Assembly (NCBI GenBank): GCA_027886175.1
Contig: JAJNNQ010000137.1
Span: forward strand, 31,854,001 to 31,918,000
DNA length: 64,000 nt
DNA from: Phylloscopus collybita
Taxonomy: Eukaryota > Chordata > Aves > Passeriformes > Phylloscopidae
Direction: 5' to 3'
The translations under genes and the position numbers were made by a program. Under the pieces are notes generated by a model. The model was not told the DNA's origin. It saw only the letters and a list, made by a program, of their open reading frames with translations, and did not search any database. The stretch's first letter is position 1. Each line of letters starts with the position of its first letter. Shown here piece by piece: positions 25,270 through 36,775 of the stretch.

Positions 25270-28200
25270 AAGTAGTTAGTGATCATAGAAAGGTTTCTTT
25301 AATTATCCTATGGAGCAAAATATGTAAGAATAATGAAAGAAAAAAAAAGCTTTTGGATTTTTAGATATCTCAGTCAGTTCTCAGTAAGCAGTGTCCCACA
25401 AAAGTAAGTGTCAGAAATACTTAAGAGATTTTGCTCCTCTGAGACTCCCTGAACATAGATAAAGATTATTTTTGAGTTATATTTTATTGCAATATTCAAG
25501 AGTCTGTGACTTAAGAAATACACAGCTATAGGGGGCTGTACTTACAAAAGATCTGTCTGCAGTAAAATTGTGAAATTATGCTAGGAAAACAATAGATCCT
25601 GTACTTGTCTGTGCTAAATCACAACACATGTATTTTGTTTTAATTAGTCTTTCTATCTTGCTGCTAGAATTTTACAGATTGCCATGGTGAATGAGCTGCA
25701 AAGAACACTCTGAGGGCAAAGCTTTCATTTTTGTTTAGAATTTTCCACTCAAGTTAAGAATAAGCTTCGAGACAGAAGCTTAGTACAAAGCGACAGAGAG
25801 GGGACATAACAAATGAGAAACTTTTGGGGGTTGCTTTATTTTAATTAAAGACTTGCTAATTTGCCTTTTTTTTCTTTTCTTTTCTTTTTTTTTCTTGAAG
25901 GTTCAATACGAAATCCTGGCTTCTCCCCTGGTTATGGAGTTCAACATTTTTAGATCTTCTTTTCTGTGCCTTTGACACAACTTTTGCCATGTTGAAAACA
26001 AGGCAGAGTTCAAGAGCATTCTCACAAAGTGAAAGCACCCATCTCACTTCTACAAACTTTTTTACAAGCAGACTGCAAACAATCTGCCTAGGCAGCCACC
26101 AGATTTTGGGTGGCTCCAGCAGGCTCCCCCTAGCTCTGGAGCCTGTTGCTAGTGTTGATGCTGAGCCCCAGCTGGGTACAACCCTTCAGATGCTGTAAGA
26201 TTGTGCTGTGACTAGAGTGTTCAAGTCTTGTAGGGTGCTGATGTCAGAGACCTTCAGGACACATTGCATTGCCCAAGGGCCAGGATAAATGCTAACACAT
26301 CAATATAAGCCAGATCAAGGTGGCTGCAAAAGTAGGATTGTAGCTCTAGCATGCTCAAAATCCTACCTCAATAATGATCAGAACTGGATAATTAGAAAAG
26401 GAAAATTGATTAACATTTTCTATACCAAGAACATATTAGGAATAATAAGTTGTAAAATTGTTATTTCTATATCAGCATGACAGAAAGTTCTTGAACTCTT
26501 GTGTTTTTCTACCTTACTGTACTTCCATCTACAGCCTATTATATCAATCTCATCTAGAGAACAAATTGTTTCCCCAGAAATTAAATGAAATTACAGTTAA
26601 CCTGTGAAGCACTGCAACAATACCAATCAGTCACTTTTTTTATCTTCACTAGGAAACATGAAAAAAACTTCATGAATGTTTATTCCCTAAAAACTACGAT
26701 TTCTACAGCAACTTACCTTCTAATTCATTGTTATGAACAATAGATATCTCAAAGTTAGGTATCTAGTCTAAGGTGTCTAAACTACTTTTATATAACATAC
26801 CTTACTATGTTATTAATCATTTTATGACAATCCCTTTGTTCTTTTTTATTCTGTTTGACATTAAACTTCTTCCTATTCTTGTTCACCTCACCAGAATCAC
26901 CCCCTCTGCCTGTATGCTGATTGTATCCTCAATGTGCTTACTCTCTGCATTATACTTATGTCACTTTATTCTGACACAGTGACCTGTTAAGGTAACGATT
27001 CAATCTTCCTTCCTTAGAAAAGAAAGTGTTCTTTAATGGTCTTGCAATAGAATAAATTTTATGTAGTTAAATGAGGAAAGAAAAGTGCACTACAGACATT
27101 TACAAAACTTTGAAAGGAAGTTGAAAGTGACAATATTTTATAAAGGTGGGCGTATTCTGTAATATATTTTTGTTGTGTTGCACCACATTTACAGATAGCA
27201 GTTTGGAGGAACCCTAGATCCTATTCAGGCTTGTGAGAATATTAGGTCTGAAAGGCAAAACAGCCAGGAGGTAGAGAATTTTCACTGGGGAAAAAAACAG
27301 ACTGAAGTCACTCTGAAAAGTGCAAAACTTTTATAAACTATTCTTCCAGACAGAAAGTGTTTCCCAAGGGCTGCCATGGGACACTGGCACTCCAAGAGAA
27401 TGATGAATATGAAAATGTTCATGCTTCACCTGTTTCCCTTTAGCAGCCAGACCTTGCAGTGTGGCTTTGGACTGGATGGGAGCAGGATGTTATCTGTGGC
27501 CATCTTAACAGTTAACTATTGAGATATTGTGACTGTGGCTTGCTGCTTGCTCTCATTTTTTTTCATGCTATGAAATGCTTTAATCCTGGGCATGCGCATC
27601 CTTTAGTTCCTACTTAACTTTATAAAGTCAAGTCTTTATAAAATGTCTTTTTATAGGAAATAATTTGGTATCACTGAGAGGAGGGGAAAGAACTAAACTT
27701 TCAATTAAAGTCTCAATCAAACTTTACTGTTTTTGAAGTCATCTAAATTGATTCCTTTATAGTACAGGTCTTTGATGCCATTTTAAATAACTTCATAGAA
27801 GAGTGAATTTGAAAAAAAGAATAATTTTCAGTGTAGCTGAATGCACCTAAGGCATTAGCTGCACTAAGGATATTCAATGAGTTTTAGCAGACCAGAAACC
27901 TTACACTGACTTCCAAGTATTTGCACTTTTTTAAAACTCTCTTGTAATTTTACAAAGCTGTGGTTTCAGATCCCACTGTATTACAGTGGTTTATGTTATA
28001 TGAGCACAGCTAATGGATAAAAATTCAGCAATTTATCTATGTGCTTCTCAGCACTGAAAAACTCATTAACCAGTAAACAATGACATGTTAAAACACACAG
28101 AATTTGCTATCATTAGGAGCCTGGATGCAAACTATTGAAGTCTATGGGAAGAATTTCCAGATTTCAGAGGGTTGTGAAAGAGAAGCCACAGCATTTTGAT

Positions 28201-29290
28201 ATTTGTCCTGTCAGAACAGGAAACCTGTGCAACAATATCTTCCTCTTTTTCGTGAGAAAGCTTTCAAAGTTCAGAAATAAATGTCTTCTTCATCTCCTCT
28301 GTTTTGAAGGAGAGCCCACTTTGCTGGGGCTTTACTTTGTCCATCAGTTTTCAGTGGCTACTTGGACACGCCTGTAAAGGGTAGGGAAACTTCCTTCTCT
28401 CCATAATTTCTGAAGCTTATCTTATCCCCTTTGAGGTCTGTTAATACCTCAAGACTGTTTTCCAGGCCTGTTTACCAACTGCCCTGCTAGCTGTCTAATA
28501 CGACCAGGAAAAGAAATCTAGCAATCTTTTGCTAAAGGAGCCGTGGGAGTTGATGTTCAGAATTTTTCCGTAGGGCCTGGCAAGGCAAGCTGCTTAGATG
28601 AGACTTGAGGAGGAGTAGTTCAAATGATGTTGGTGTGCAGGAGTATGCTCAATTAGAATTACTTTACTTGTAGCTTTTTCTCCCACTGTATTCCCAAGTG
28701 CAGCAGAATTCCCCAGACAAAAAAAAAGCCCACATCAAAAACCCAACAATTAGAGAACAAGCCTAGATTATTGTTAATCTCTTACAGCTGAAAACACACT
28801 CTTTCAGTTGTGAGACAGGTGCTTAGCATGTCAAAGTTACCATAAAAGAACCTACAACTGCACCAAGGAAATCCCTATTAATGTTACATCTCATACAGAG
28901 CTTTATATCCAGACTGCTTAGTGCAACGATATTCATCTGAAGCTCTGAAAGTCAAGTCAAACTTACTAAAATAAAAAAAAGGTGAAGATCCAAAGTACAT
29001 TTTTTTTTAATTCAGAAAGCAAAGATCTTCTTGAAAAGCAAGATTTAATGGCAAATTTTAAATACAGTGGTTTTGGTTTAAGAACTTAGAAAAAAAATTC
29101 AGGTAAGTATATATGAATAAAAAAGATCTCTATCTAAACTGAAGTGAATTATAATGAAAAAGAGTCACAGGTTTATCATACAAAACATTTTCCAAAGAGG
29201 TTTCTAAACTTTATAATAAATATGACAAAAGAGAGACTGTTTTAAAAAATGCTGAATTACAGAATTTTAATCTTTCTCAAAGAAAACGTG
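25270..29290. other. Unique noncoding DNA
   Basis: No gene, RNA or transposon is recognised. A T-rich tract lies at about 25863-25894. A short perfect hairpin (26120-26127 with 26138-26145) lies in a GC-richer patch at 26060-26200. The open frame at 28135-28377 has no recognisable domain. Confidence 0.55.

Positions 29291-29327
<37 letters not shown>
29291..29327. repeat. Poly-A run, 37 bases
   Basis: An uninterrupted A homopolymer that translates as a poly-lysine stretch in the plus-strand frame over it. No element body is recognisable upstream. The length may be affected by assembly or polymerase slippage. Confidence 0.95.
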
Positions 29328-29328
<1 letters not shown>

Positions 29329-29582
29329 CCTGACCTTTATTCTAGGAGATTTCAAAGGAGCTAATACAATAATTATAATTTGTCCCTCATTTGCACACAC
29401 AGCTGCTACTAGAGAAATCCATTGCAGCACAGAGCTTTGTATTTATTGGCATTTGAGCTCTCAAGCAATAAAAAAATACAGCTTGGAACAGAAATGTAGA
29501 ACGACTCAATAAATAATAACAATTTAAATTATTTTATAAATTGATACTACCCTGAAAGTATCTACTTAATTGAAAGTCTCAG

Positions 29583-29718
29583 GATATTATTTAATTGGTT
29601 AGAGGACAGCACTAATGATGCCAAGGGTGAGGGTTCAATCCCCATCCGTGCCATTCACTTAGGACTTGGACTTGATGATCTTTGTGTGTCCCTTCCAACT
29701 CAGAATATTCTGTCATTA
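29583..29718 (+). mobile_element. tRNA-Ile-headed SINE with CR1 tail (TguSINE1 type)
   Basis: The head resembles tRNA-Ile: 'taattggttagagg' (D-arm side), 'cactaatgatgcca' (anticodon arm, with AAT in the loop) and 'gggttcaatcccc' (B box, T-arm). It is followed by 'gtgccattcactta' and a tail 'ttggacttgatgatc...cccttccaactcagaatattctgtcatt', which is the CR1 3' end with its ATTCTGTG-like terminal motif. A CR1-type 3' end lets the CR1 reverse transcriptase mobilise such SINEs. The A-box side is worn (GCTC of the D-stem is lost). It is nonautonomous and codes for nothing. From memory this SINE type is known in passerines, so it is the best clue to the host lineage. The open frame at 29682-30011 merely begins inside it. 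Confidence 0.85.
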
Positions 29719-31660
29719 CAGAGAGAGTCTTGAAATGTAGAGTAAGGAAATGTGTAATAGTATTCTATTCCATGGTAGAAAGGGATATTAATTCAGGAGG
29801 TGTAGCCAAGTACATTGATCTTTGCTGCCATCCAGAAATGAAATGTCATGTACAGCAGCTTCGTCATTTCTATTCCAATATACTGCCTATTCTGTGGTGC
29901 TGCCTTTTAGATTTTACAAGGGAAATCCTTGGTGATCTCCATAAGAATCTGGATTATTATAGATCTCCCAAATACTTTATTGTGATGAATTTCCTTTTTT
30001 CTGTTGCGTGATGACAATCTATGGATAATTCCATATAAGAGGCACATGGCAGTAATCTCTCTTTGGATTGAAAATATTTTCTGTTTATATTACAGAAGGC
30101 ACTATACCTAACCATACATCCTGCAAACGTACAGAATTCTAGTCAGCATCATCAGGACTTCCAGAAACACTGGAACACTGAAAAATGTGTCTTAAATTTC
30201 ATAATATAATCTAGTTTCCACTCATATAATATGCTTTCATAATATAAGATGCTTTCCGCGCATCTGGAATCTTCTGAGGTTGTGTAGAGACACCTTAATA
30301 GTGCCTGCTAAAAACATATTAAAGAATGCACGTCAGTTATGGCTGTGATAACAATGGTGCATTGGGTGGATCCACCTATGCTTATCCAGCTTCCTGCAAA
30401 AACCTGCTGCACGTGAAAAAGGTTAAAGATAATATAGAAGGTGGTATGGAAAATAATAATACTTAGTGGATGGAATTCAGTCCACCTAGTTTCAGATATC
30501 TTTGCCAAGCTAGTACCCAATACTGTCTGAATGAACAAAACATAAATGTTTAAAACACACTGAATCACCCTCTGGAATTATTTCCTTTATCAAACATAGA
30601 AGGAACTTCTATCAATACATTTCAATAAATAGCTTACTTCTGGATGATAGGATACTAAATATTGCATTTCGTCTATTAAAATGAATTTTAAAAATCAATT
30701 CAGGCATGTCTACATTCCTTCCAGTGACCATGTTGAAAATACTTCCTGCTATTTCCTTGCACTGACACACAGCTGGACAGACTTCCAAATTTTATCATAA
30801 GAACCTGGATCATCCTCACTATCCTCCTTTTTTTATAGTCTGGCACAGAGGAACTTCCACCCACTTGCTGTAGTATCAACAACTTAGCAACCAAACCTTG
30901 CAAAATGCAATTTTATGAAACTATATTCTGCTTTTGTGTGTGCAGGTATATCTGAGCAGCTGCCTCCTTCCTACACATGTATGTTCAAAAACTTTTAAAT
31001 CTTTCAATCCACTAAAACCAGAATTTCAAATATATTAAACTTCATTAAACTGATGAGTAGGTTGAAGTCTGAGATCACTTGTTATGAAATATACAAATAA
31101 ACTTATGAACGGTTCAATCAGGGCAAATATCCTTAAGAAGCAGAGATACTGACTTCACACTGGATGGGATAGGTTTGCAACTGAAGAAGACACGAGTAGC
31201 ATATTTTACAAAATTCTACTTCATAGGAAATTGGCCAACTGAATTAGTGATTTTCCAGTAACACTTTCAACACTTATTACTATATTTCTGAAGTTCTCCA
31301 TAGCATGTGGTCAGCTAAGGTACTTGAGTTAAAATGAATAATGGGTCCTAACTACACAATCAGTTCAACAGTTGGCAACTGCAGTATCATCTCACTGCAG
31401 AAGATGGTGGAAGAAATAAAGTGCAGGAAAGGATGAAGGAACTGGTCAATTTGGATACTTGAGACTATTTGGGGATAGGCATTTTTTAGCATTTTAAACA
31501 CACACCAAATCTGCTATTTGTGCAATCAGAATCCCAAAAGAGAAGCAGTGCAACAGGTAAAACAATGTTTGTCTTTCAGCTATGCCATATAAACAAAGAA
31601 AGAGTAATTTTTCTCTTCCATTATTTCAACATAGGAAAAAAGTAATAAATTTCAATTAAA

Positions 31661-31705
31661 CACACACACAAACACACACCAATTCTAAAATAAAATAAAA
31701 TAAAA
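31661..31705. repeat. (CA)n then (AAAAT)n simple repeats
   Basis: A short CA tract with one AA interruption (about 31661-31679) is followed after a few bases by about four AAAAT units (to about 31705). Confidence 0.75.
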
Positions 31706-32462
31706 ACTAAAAATCCGAGGGAATCCCAGTCAGCTTGCAGCCATTCCACAAGCCAAGGCGAACAAATTTGGTGTACCATTTAATGGAGATTATTCCTCAA
31801 GTCCTGATAGGGAGGTAATGATGTAAAATGAAGTCCTAACAGTACTTATGGATTGGGGGCTCCTGTAGTTTTCTGCATGCACTGCTTTATGTGTTCCTAA
31901 GTGAAATCTCCTATATATTTTGTAGAATTCAAAGTCAGAAAGATTCTTATAGAATCATTTAAATAAGGTGTCATTGTTAACAGTAAATGTTATCTATCTC
32001 TCTCTTTTTTTTTAACTAAAAGAAGTTAATGATATTTAATTGTTTCTGCTACAGAAACACATGCAAGTTAAATTTTTTAATTCTGTAGTAAGGTATACTT
32101 CTACTAAATCAAACGAGATTCATCCCATAAAGGACTAGGAGATTCTACAAAACTCACTGCACAGTTATTAGGTGTGTCTTACCTAGGTGATATGCTAAGT
32201 TATATGACAGCCAGACCCGTGAAGCAGGTGAGCTACTCTTTTTAAAAAGGACACAAAGATTATTATAAAGAACAGGAAAAAAACATTTCCGGGCACCAAG
32301 CTAGCTAATAAGTATGCAGAGAAGGCAATCATTCCTCAAGAATGTGGCCTTTTAGTAGTGTAGCTGTGCAAAGCAGCTTGAATTAGAATTAGGTGGCCAG
32401 GAGGATTGCTTTTGTCTGTTTGCATATGTGAATTTGATGAGCCTGCAAGCTTCTTACAGGGA

Positions 32463-32481
32463 AGAGAGAGAGAGAGAGAGG
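32463..32481. repeat. (GA)n microsatellite
   Basis: About nine GA units, shortly before a second small tandem repeat at 32569. Confidence 0.85.
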
Positions 32482-32568
32482 AGAAAATGGAATGAACCCT
32501 TGTGTCTTGCTTTAGAAGAAAAATGTGAAAGTGAAATACTATTCTCACTTGGTGTTGAATCAGCTGAA

Positions 32569-32600
32569 ATATTGAGAGAATTATATATTGAGAGAATTAT
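32569..32600. repeat. 16-bp tandem duplication
   Basis: The unit 'atattgagagaattat' occurs twice in perfect succession. It is a recent small duplication. Confidence 0.95.
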
Positions 32601-35600
32601 ATCCAATCTTTAGTCCTCTATCTTCACGTGTTTTCTAGTTATTTTTTATGCAACCTGACTATAGTGCTACAAAAGTCTTCGAATAATCTTTACAGAGATT
32701 GCAAGTACCAGCATAAATCCTATTTTTTTTTACCAAGTTTGTTAGATATGTATATCAATTCTTGTATAAGTGCTCTAATGAACAGGTATCCACTTCCTTG
32801 CATGCTCACAGCTGAGCATATCAAAAAGCTTTTGGGGTTTGATTCATCAGACTTGACTATAGCTTTTTTAATAGTGATGTAAAATAGAAAAGAAAATTAC
32901 ATAGGATCCATTTATGTCTTCAGACAGGTTCCTAAGCTAGTCCTAACACCAGTTTAGAGGAGCTGTTCAGCTTTTAGCTAATACCACCCTGGGATAAAAT
33001 TATACAGTGTTCTATTGTATGAATTAAAGCTTCTAAAAGATGTAGTAAACCAGAAAATGCTTGGATATCTACGGTGCTGTATCAAACATTGGTTTGTCTT
33101 ACATTATTGTCTAAGAAGCAGAAAATATTTTTACCTAATTTCATCATAAATGAGGCACATGCAATTGTTAAGATTCAGTTAAATATGCATGGCATCCCTC
33201 TGAATGTTTGGTTTTCAGGCTTCATGTGCTGCTTTTCCCCTGCAGGATGCCCAATTAGAAGAATCAATATGTTCCCACACACTTGGAAAGCCATTTGTCT
33301 ATCACTCACAGACAAAACAATGCCAGATGTAATTAGCTGAACTTCTCATGGTGGAAGTCTTCCATTTTTGCCCCATATCCAAAGTTCATAAACCAGGAGG
33401 AGAAAGAACTGTGTACCTATTTCTAAAAACATCTGTCTGTCTGAAAGCAACCACTAGGTCCTACCTTGTTCTTGATCAAATAGCAGTTCAAATTTGCAGC
33501 GATTCCATCTCAATTCTGTCTGAAGATCCTGACAAATGGAAGGTAGTTTCTCCCTCATGCTTCATGATGAGTAGTAACCAACACTACTACATGTAAGACA
33601 GGCATCTGCTTCTAAAGACACAAAGGTGGAGCGTGCCTCCACATTGTGGCAAAGCTAATTCAGGAGGCAGGTGTCCTGCTGTACAGGTAAGGATGTGCCT
33701 GGCCTTCACAGATGTTTGTGGCTTTTTTGGAAGAAAAAGGGGGTTGATTAAATGCAAGTACTATCAGAAATTTGACTAGAGCATTAAAACACTATTTCTT
33801 TTCCATCTCGGTTTCTAAATTCTATTTCTGTCCATAAAAATTTTCAATGAAAGTGACCTGTTCAAAGTCATATATTGGCTCTGGGTCCACAAGAGAAAGA
33901 AAAATTAATATAAAATTATATAAAGTAACAAATAATACAGGAAAAATAAATTAGCTTTTCTGACTTTTCTGTTCTCAAAATACAAGTTACAAGATTTAAC
34001 AGAACAGAATGATAAAAATATGTAAAATCAATAAAATAATAAAAAATACTATACCTAATACATATAAAATTATACTTGTAAATTATATTTATATATGGGT
34101 GTAATTTATGATTACTACATACAATTTTAGAAAAATATTAAAAGAAAGCAAAACAGATGTTGAATTATGCAGCTGTTGAGAGAATTACAGAGGGTAGTTA
34201 CTATCAAATGCAATAAGACAATCTCCAGAAATTTCATGCTTAAGAGGAAAGCTGGAGGAAATTTTTTAATGTTGGGTAGAAAGATATAAGAAGTCAGAGG
34301 GGTTTTGTATCATCTTTAACCCTAGGGAATATAAAGATCTTTGGTTCTCCAGTATCTTATGCCCATATTTGGTAGACAGGGTTCTGCTGATAGAATGCTA
34401 ACTCAAAAAAAATTATTGTGCTCACGTGTTATGTTCTCATCGTGTGTTAAGATTACACCATCAAAAGCTCATGGGTTTTTACATGTTTTATTCTTAGCGA
34501 AATATGTAAAAGGGACTTTTTTCCACATCCGTAATGGGAACACTAAATGTTTTGATTGAGTTTTTACTGATTTGGTCTCTTTTCTGTGTTAGTTTTAATG
34601 TTACTTCTCTAATGTTTGTTAGATTAGTGGATCAAGCTGGAAAAAAATCTCACTGAAGTGCATGGGCTTTTGAACAAATTTTTCTATAACAGATTTCTCC
34701 CTTGTTGCTTACAAAAAGGGTTAATTTGAATTACTTTAGGTACTTCAAACATGCAGAACTCTTCTAGAAAAACAAAGCCTGTTCTCTATATTGCCATCCA
34801 TGCAGGTATTTTTATATGAAAGGATACATTTTCAAAGCACTGCAAGGGAGGTATGTGCTAAATTCTGTTCATGTATAACAGGATTTGTGCTAATACTGCC
34901 CACACACTACTTTGAAACTATACCCCTCTCTGGTTTCACTAGTTTATCACCATGGAAGGACTGTGACTTGAAAGAAGCTGACATTTGTGGAACAAAAATC
35001 TCACTAAGAAAACAAAACAAAAAAGAAATTGGTAAATCTGAAATAAAATGCACACTGCAATGATAATTCTTAATTTCTTTTTTAACCTAGGGAAGTCTCT
35101 TTTGTATAAAGATCACAGCAGCTTAAAAAGATTTTCCTGGTCTATAACCTCCTTTGCACATGTAACAAATCAAGTTGATGAAATTTGTTCTGGAAAATGA
35201 CACAGATTCTCAGTGTATGGGAAGCAAGGTAATGGTATTGAATTCGATAAAGCTACACGGATTTAAGAGAATTTGAGATTTGGTCAAAAGCCTTAAAAAG
35301 CATGTACTTTCATAACTGTTCAGAAGAAGAAAAAGGTCTGGATTTAGCACATACTATGTAACAGAGCAAACAATTTCCTCCAAAGTTCTTCCTAGTTTCT
35401 CTTTTTGTTGTTGTTCTATATGCCATACAGCTAAAGATTATAAAATTATATTATAGAAGAGAAACTATATATGTAAATATACTTCTTTATAAAAATACGG
35501 TATTGCACAGATCACCCTAACTTAATTTTATCAATGATGGGCTCTGCATTCTGACTCATCAAGGGCACCAAAATACTAAAAGTCACCAGTGTCTTAGGAA

Positions 35601-36525
35601 AAGATGCAATGACTTCTTCCATATGGCAGTTTCTAATCAGAACTGGAATTCTGGAGCTCAGCCTGGAAGCTGGGTGAAGAAACCTTGTCACACTTAAAGT
35701 AGAAGCTCAATCAGCTTTTTGATTTTTTGTTCAGGAAAAGAGGGACAGGTTTGGCATAAATGCCAACAACACAAGCAAGGTTATTGACTACTACTACCCT
35801 TATATTCCTTTAAATGTGAGGCAAACTTCACAGAAGAGTCTTCCATTTGTAACTGTGTAAAGGCAAAGATGAGAATTAAATGGTCAGGGAGTGCTAGTGA
35901 ACATATCCACTGTCACCACACATATTCATCTTTTGGTATATATGCTACTGTCCCTTGAAAGACATGCAGGTGAAAAAAATATCAGTATAACAAGAACACA
36001 ACTGAATCCTATACAGAAATATCACCATAAAAGTCACATCAGATGGCTGGCTGGAACACAGTGCTAAAAATAATGTGTATTTTATAGCTTGTAATTCATG
36101 TATGCAATAGAAAATGAAAAGTGTTTTGAAACAAAAAAGTGCTGACACATAAAAAGCAGATTTTCATCATAAGAAATAGAAATTGGTTTATCACATCCAA
36201 CACATCACCATAACTTGAAACATCCAACACTCATTACTTATGTTCAACAATGACTACCAGTTACGTGTGGGAACTATTAAAATGTTTTTTTTTTCTTGTA
36301 AAATCTAAGGAAGAAAAGAAAAAAGTAGGTGTTTTAAAATGTTTGTTGTTGTTAATAAAGCATTTCTGCTCAAATCAGTAGTAAAACCTGTCAAGCCTGT
36401 TTTTCCCTTTTGGACAAAAGCTCTAAAAGTTTTAGTCTCTATTTCTCTATATACTCTTTTCATGTTTCTCCTCCTTGCATCCCAGAATGGAGTTGGTATT
36501 TTTACCTTCATTGCCACCTCTAGGT

Positions 36526-36775
36526 CTTACTGTGGTCTGCACCATGGGCTGCAGGGGAATTCCTGCTTCATCACCTGTAGCACCTCCTCCCCCTCCAGCT
36601 TTACTGGCTTTGGTGTCCACAGAGCTGCTCCTCTCACATACCCTCATTCCTCTCTCCAGCTGAAATAGCTTCTACACAGAAGTTGTACCCTTCTTAAATA
36701 CTTTATCTCAAGCACTACCACTGCTACTGATGAGGTTGGCCTTGGCCAGTGGTGCAATTATACACTAGCCTAAGA
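36526..36775 (-). mobile_element. ERV LTR fragment, songbird family, minus orientation
   Basis: The plus strand reads 'caccatgggctgcagggg', 'agcacctcctccccctcc', 'ggctttggtgtccacag', 'cctctcacataccctcatt', 'ttcttaaatactttatc' and 'ggttggccttggccagtgg'. These blocks are in the order I know from a long songbird LTR, apparently the same family as 20888-21035. On the minus strand 'gataaagtatttaag' is at the expected place for a TATA-like box. The fragment may continue as very worn sequence to about 36850. All open frames across it (36305-36668) are by-products of the LTR. Confidence 0.75.

Larger units (their letters stand above)
29719..36525. other. 6.8 kb of unique AT-rich noncoding DNA
   Basis: No exon, RNA gene or transposon is recognised. 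The open frame on the minus strand at 30308-30568 is somewhat protein-like in composition, but I find no homologue or splice context. Simple repeats are listed separately. A very AT-rich patch lies at about 33990-34150. Confidence 0.55.

Noticed and set aside
29291..29327. Poly-A tail of a processed pseudogene or SINE
   Set aside because: No retrocopied body or element is recognisable upstream, and poly-A-tailed retrocopies are rare in birds.
30308..30568. 86-codon minus-strand open frame with protein-like composition
   Set aside because: I recognise no homologue, and there is no supporting splice context or neighbouring exon. A protein search would settle it.
36339..36668. Overlapping open frames on both strands, one proline-rich
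   Set aside because: The downstream parts lie in an LTR fragment; several frames are open at once, which reflects composition and not coding.
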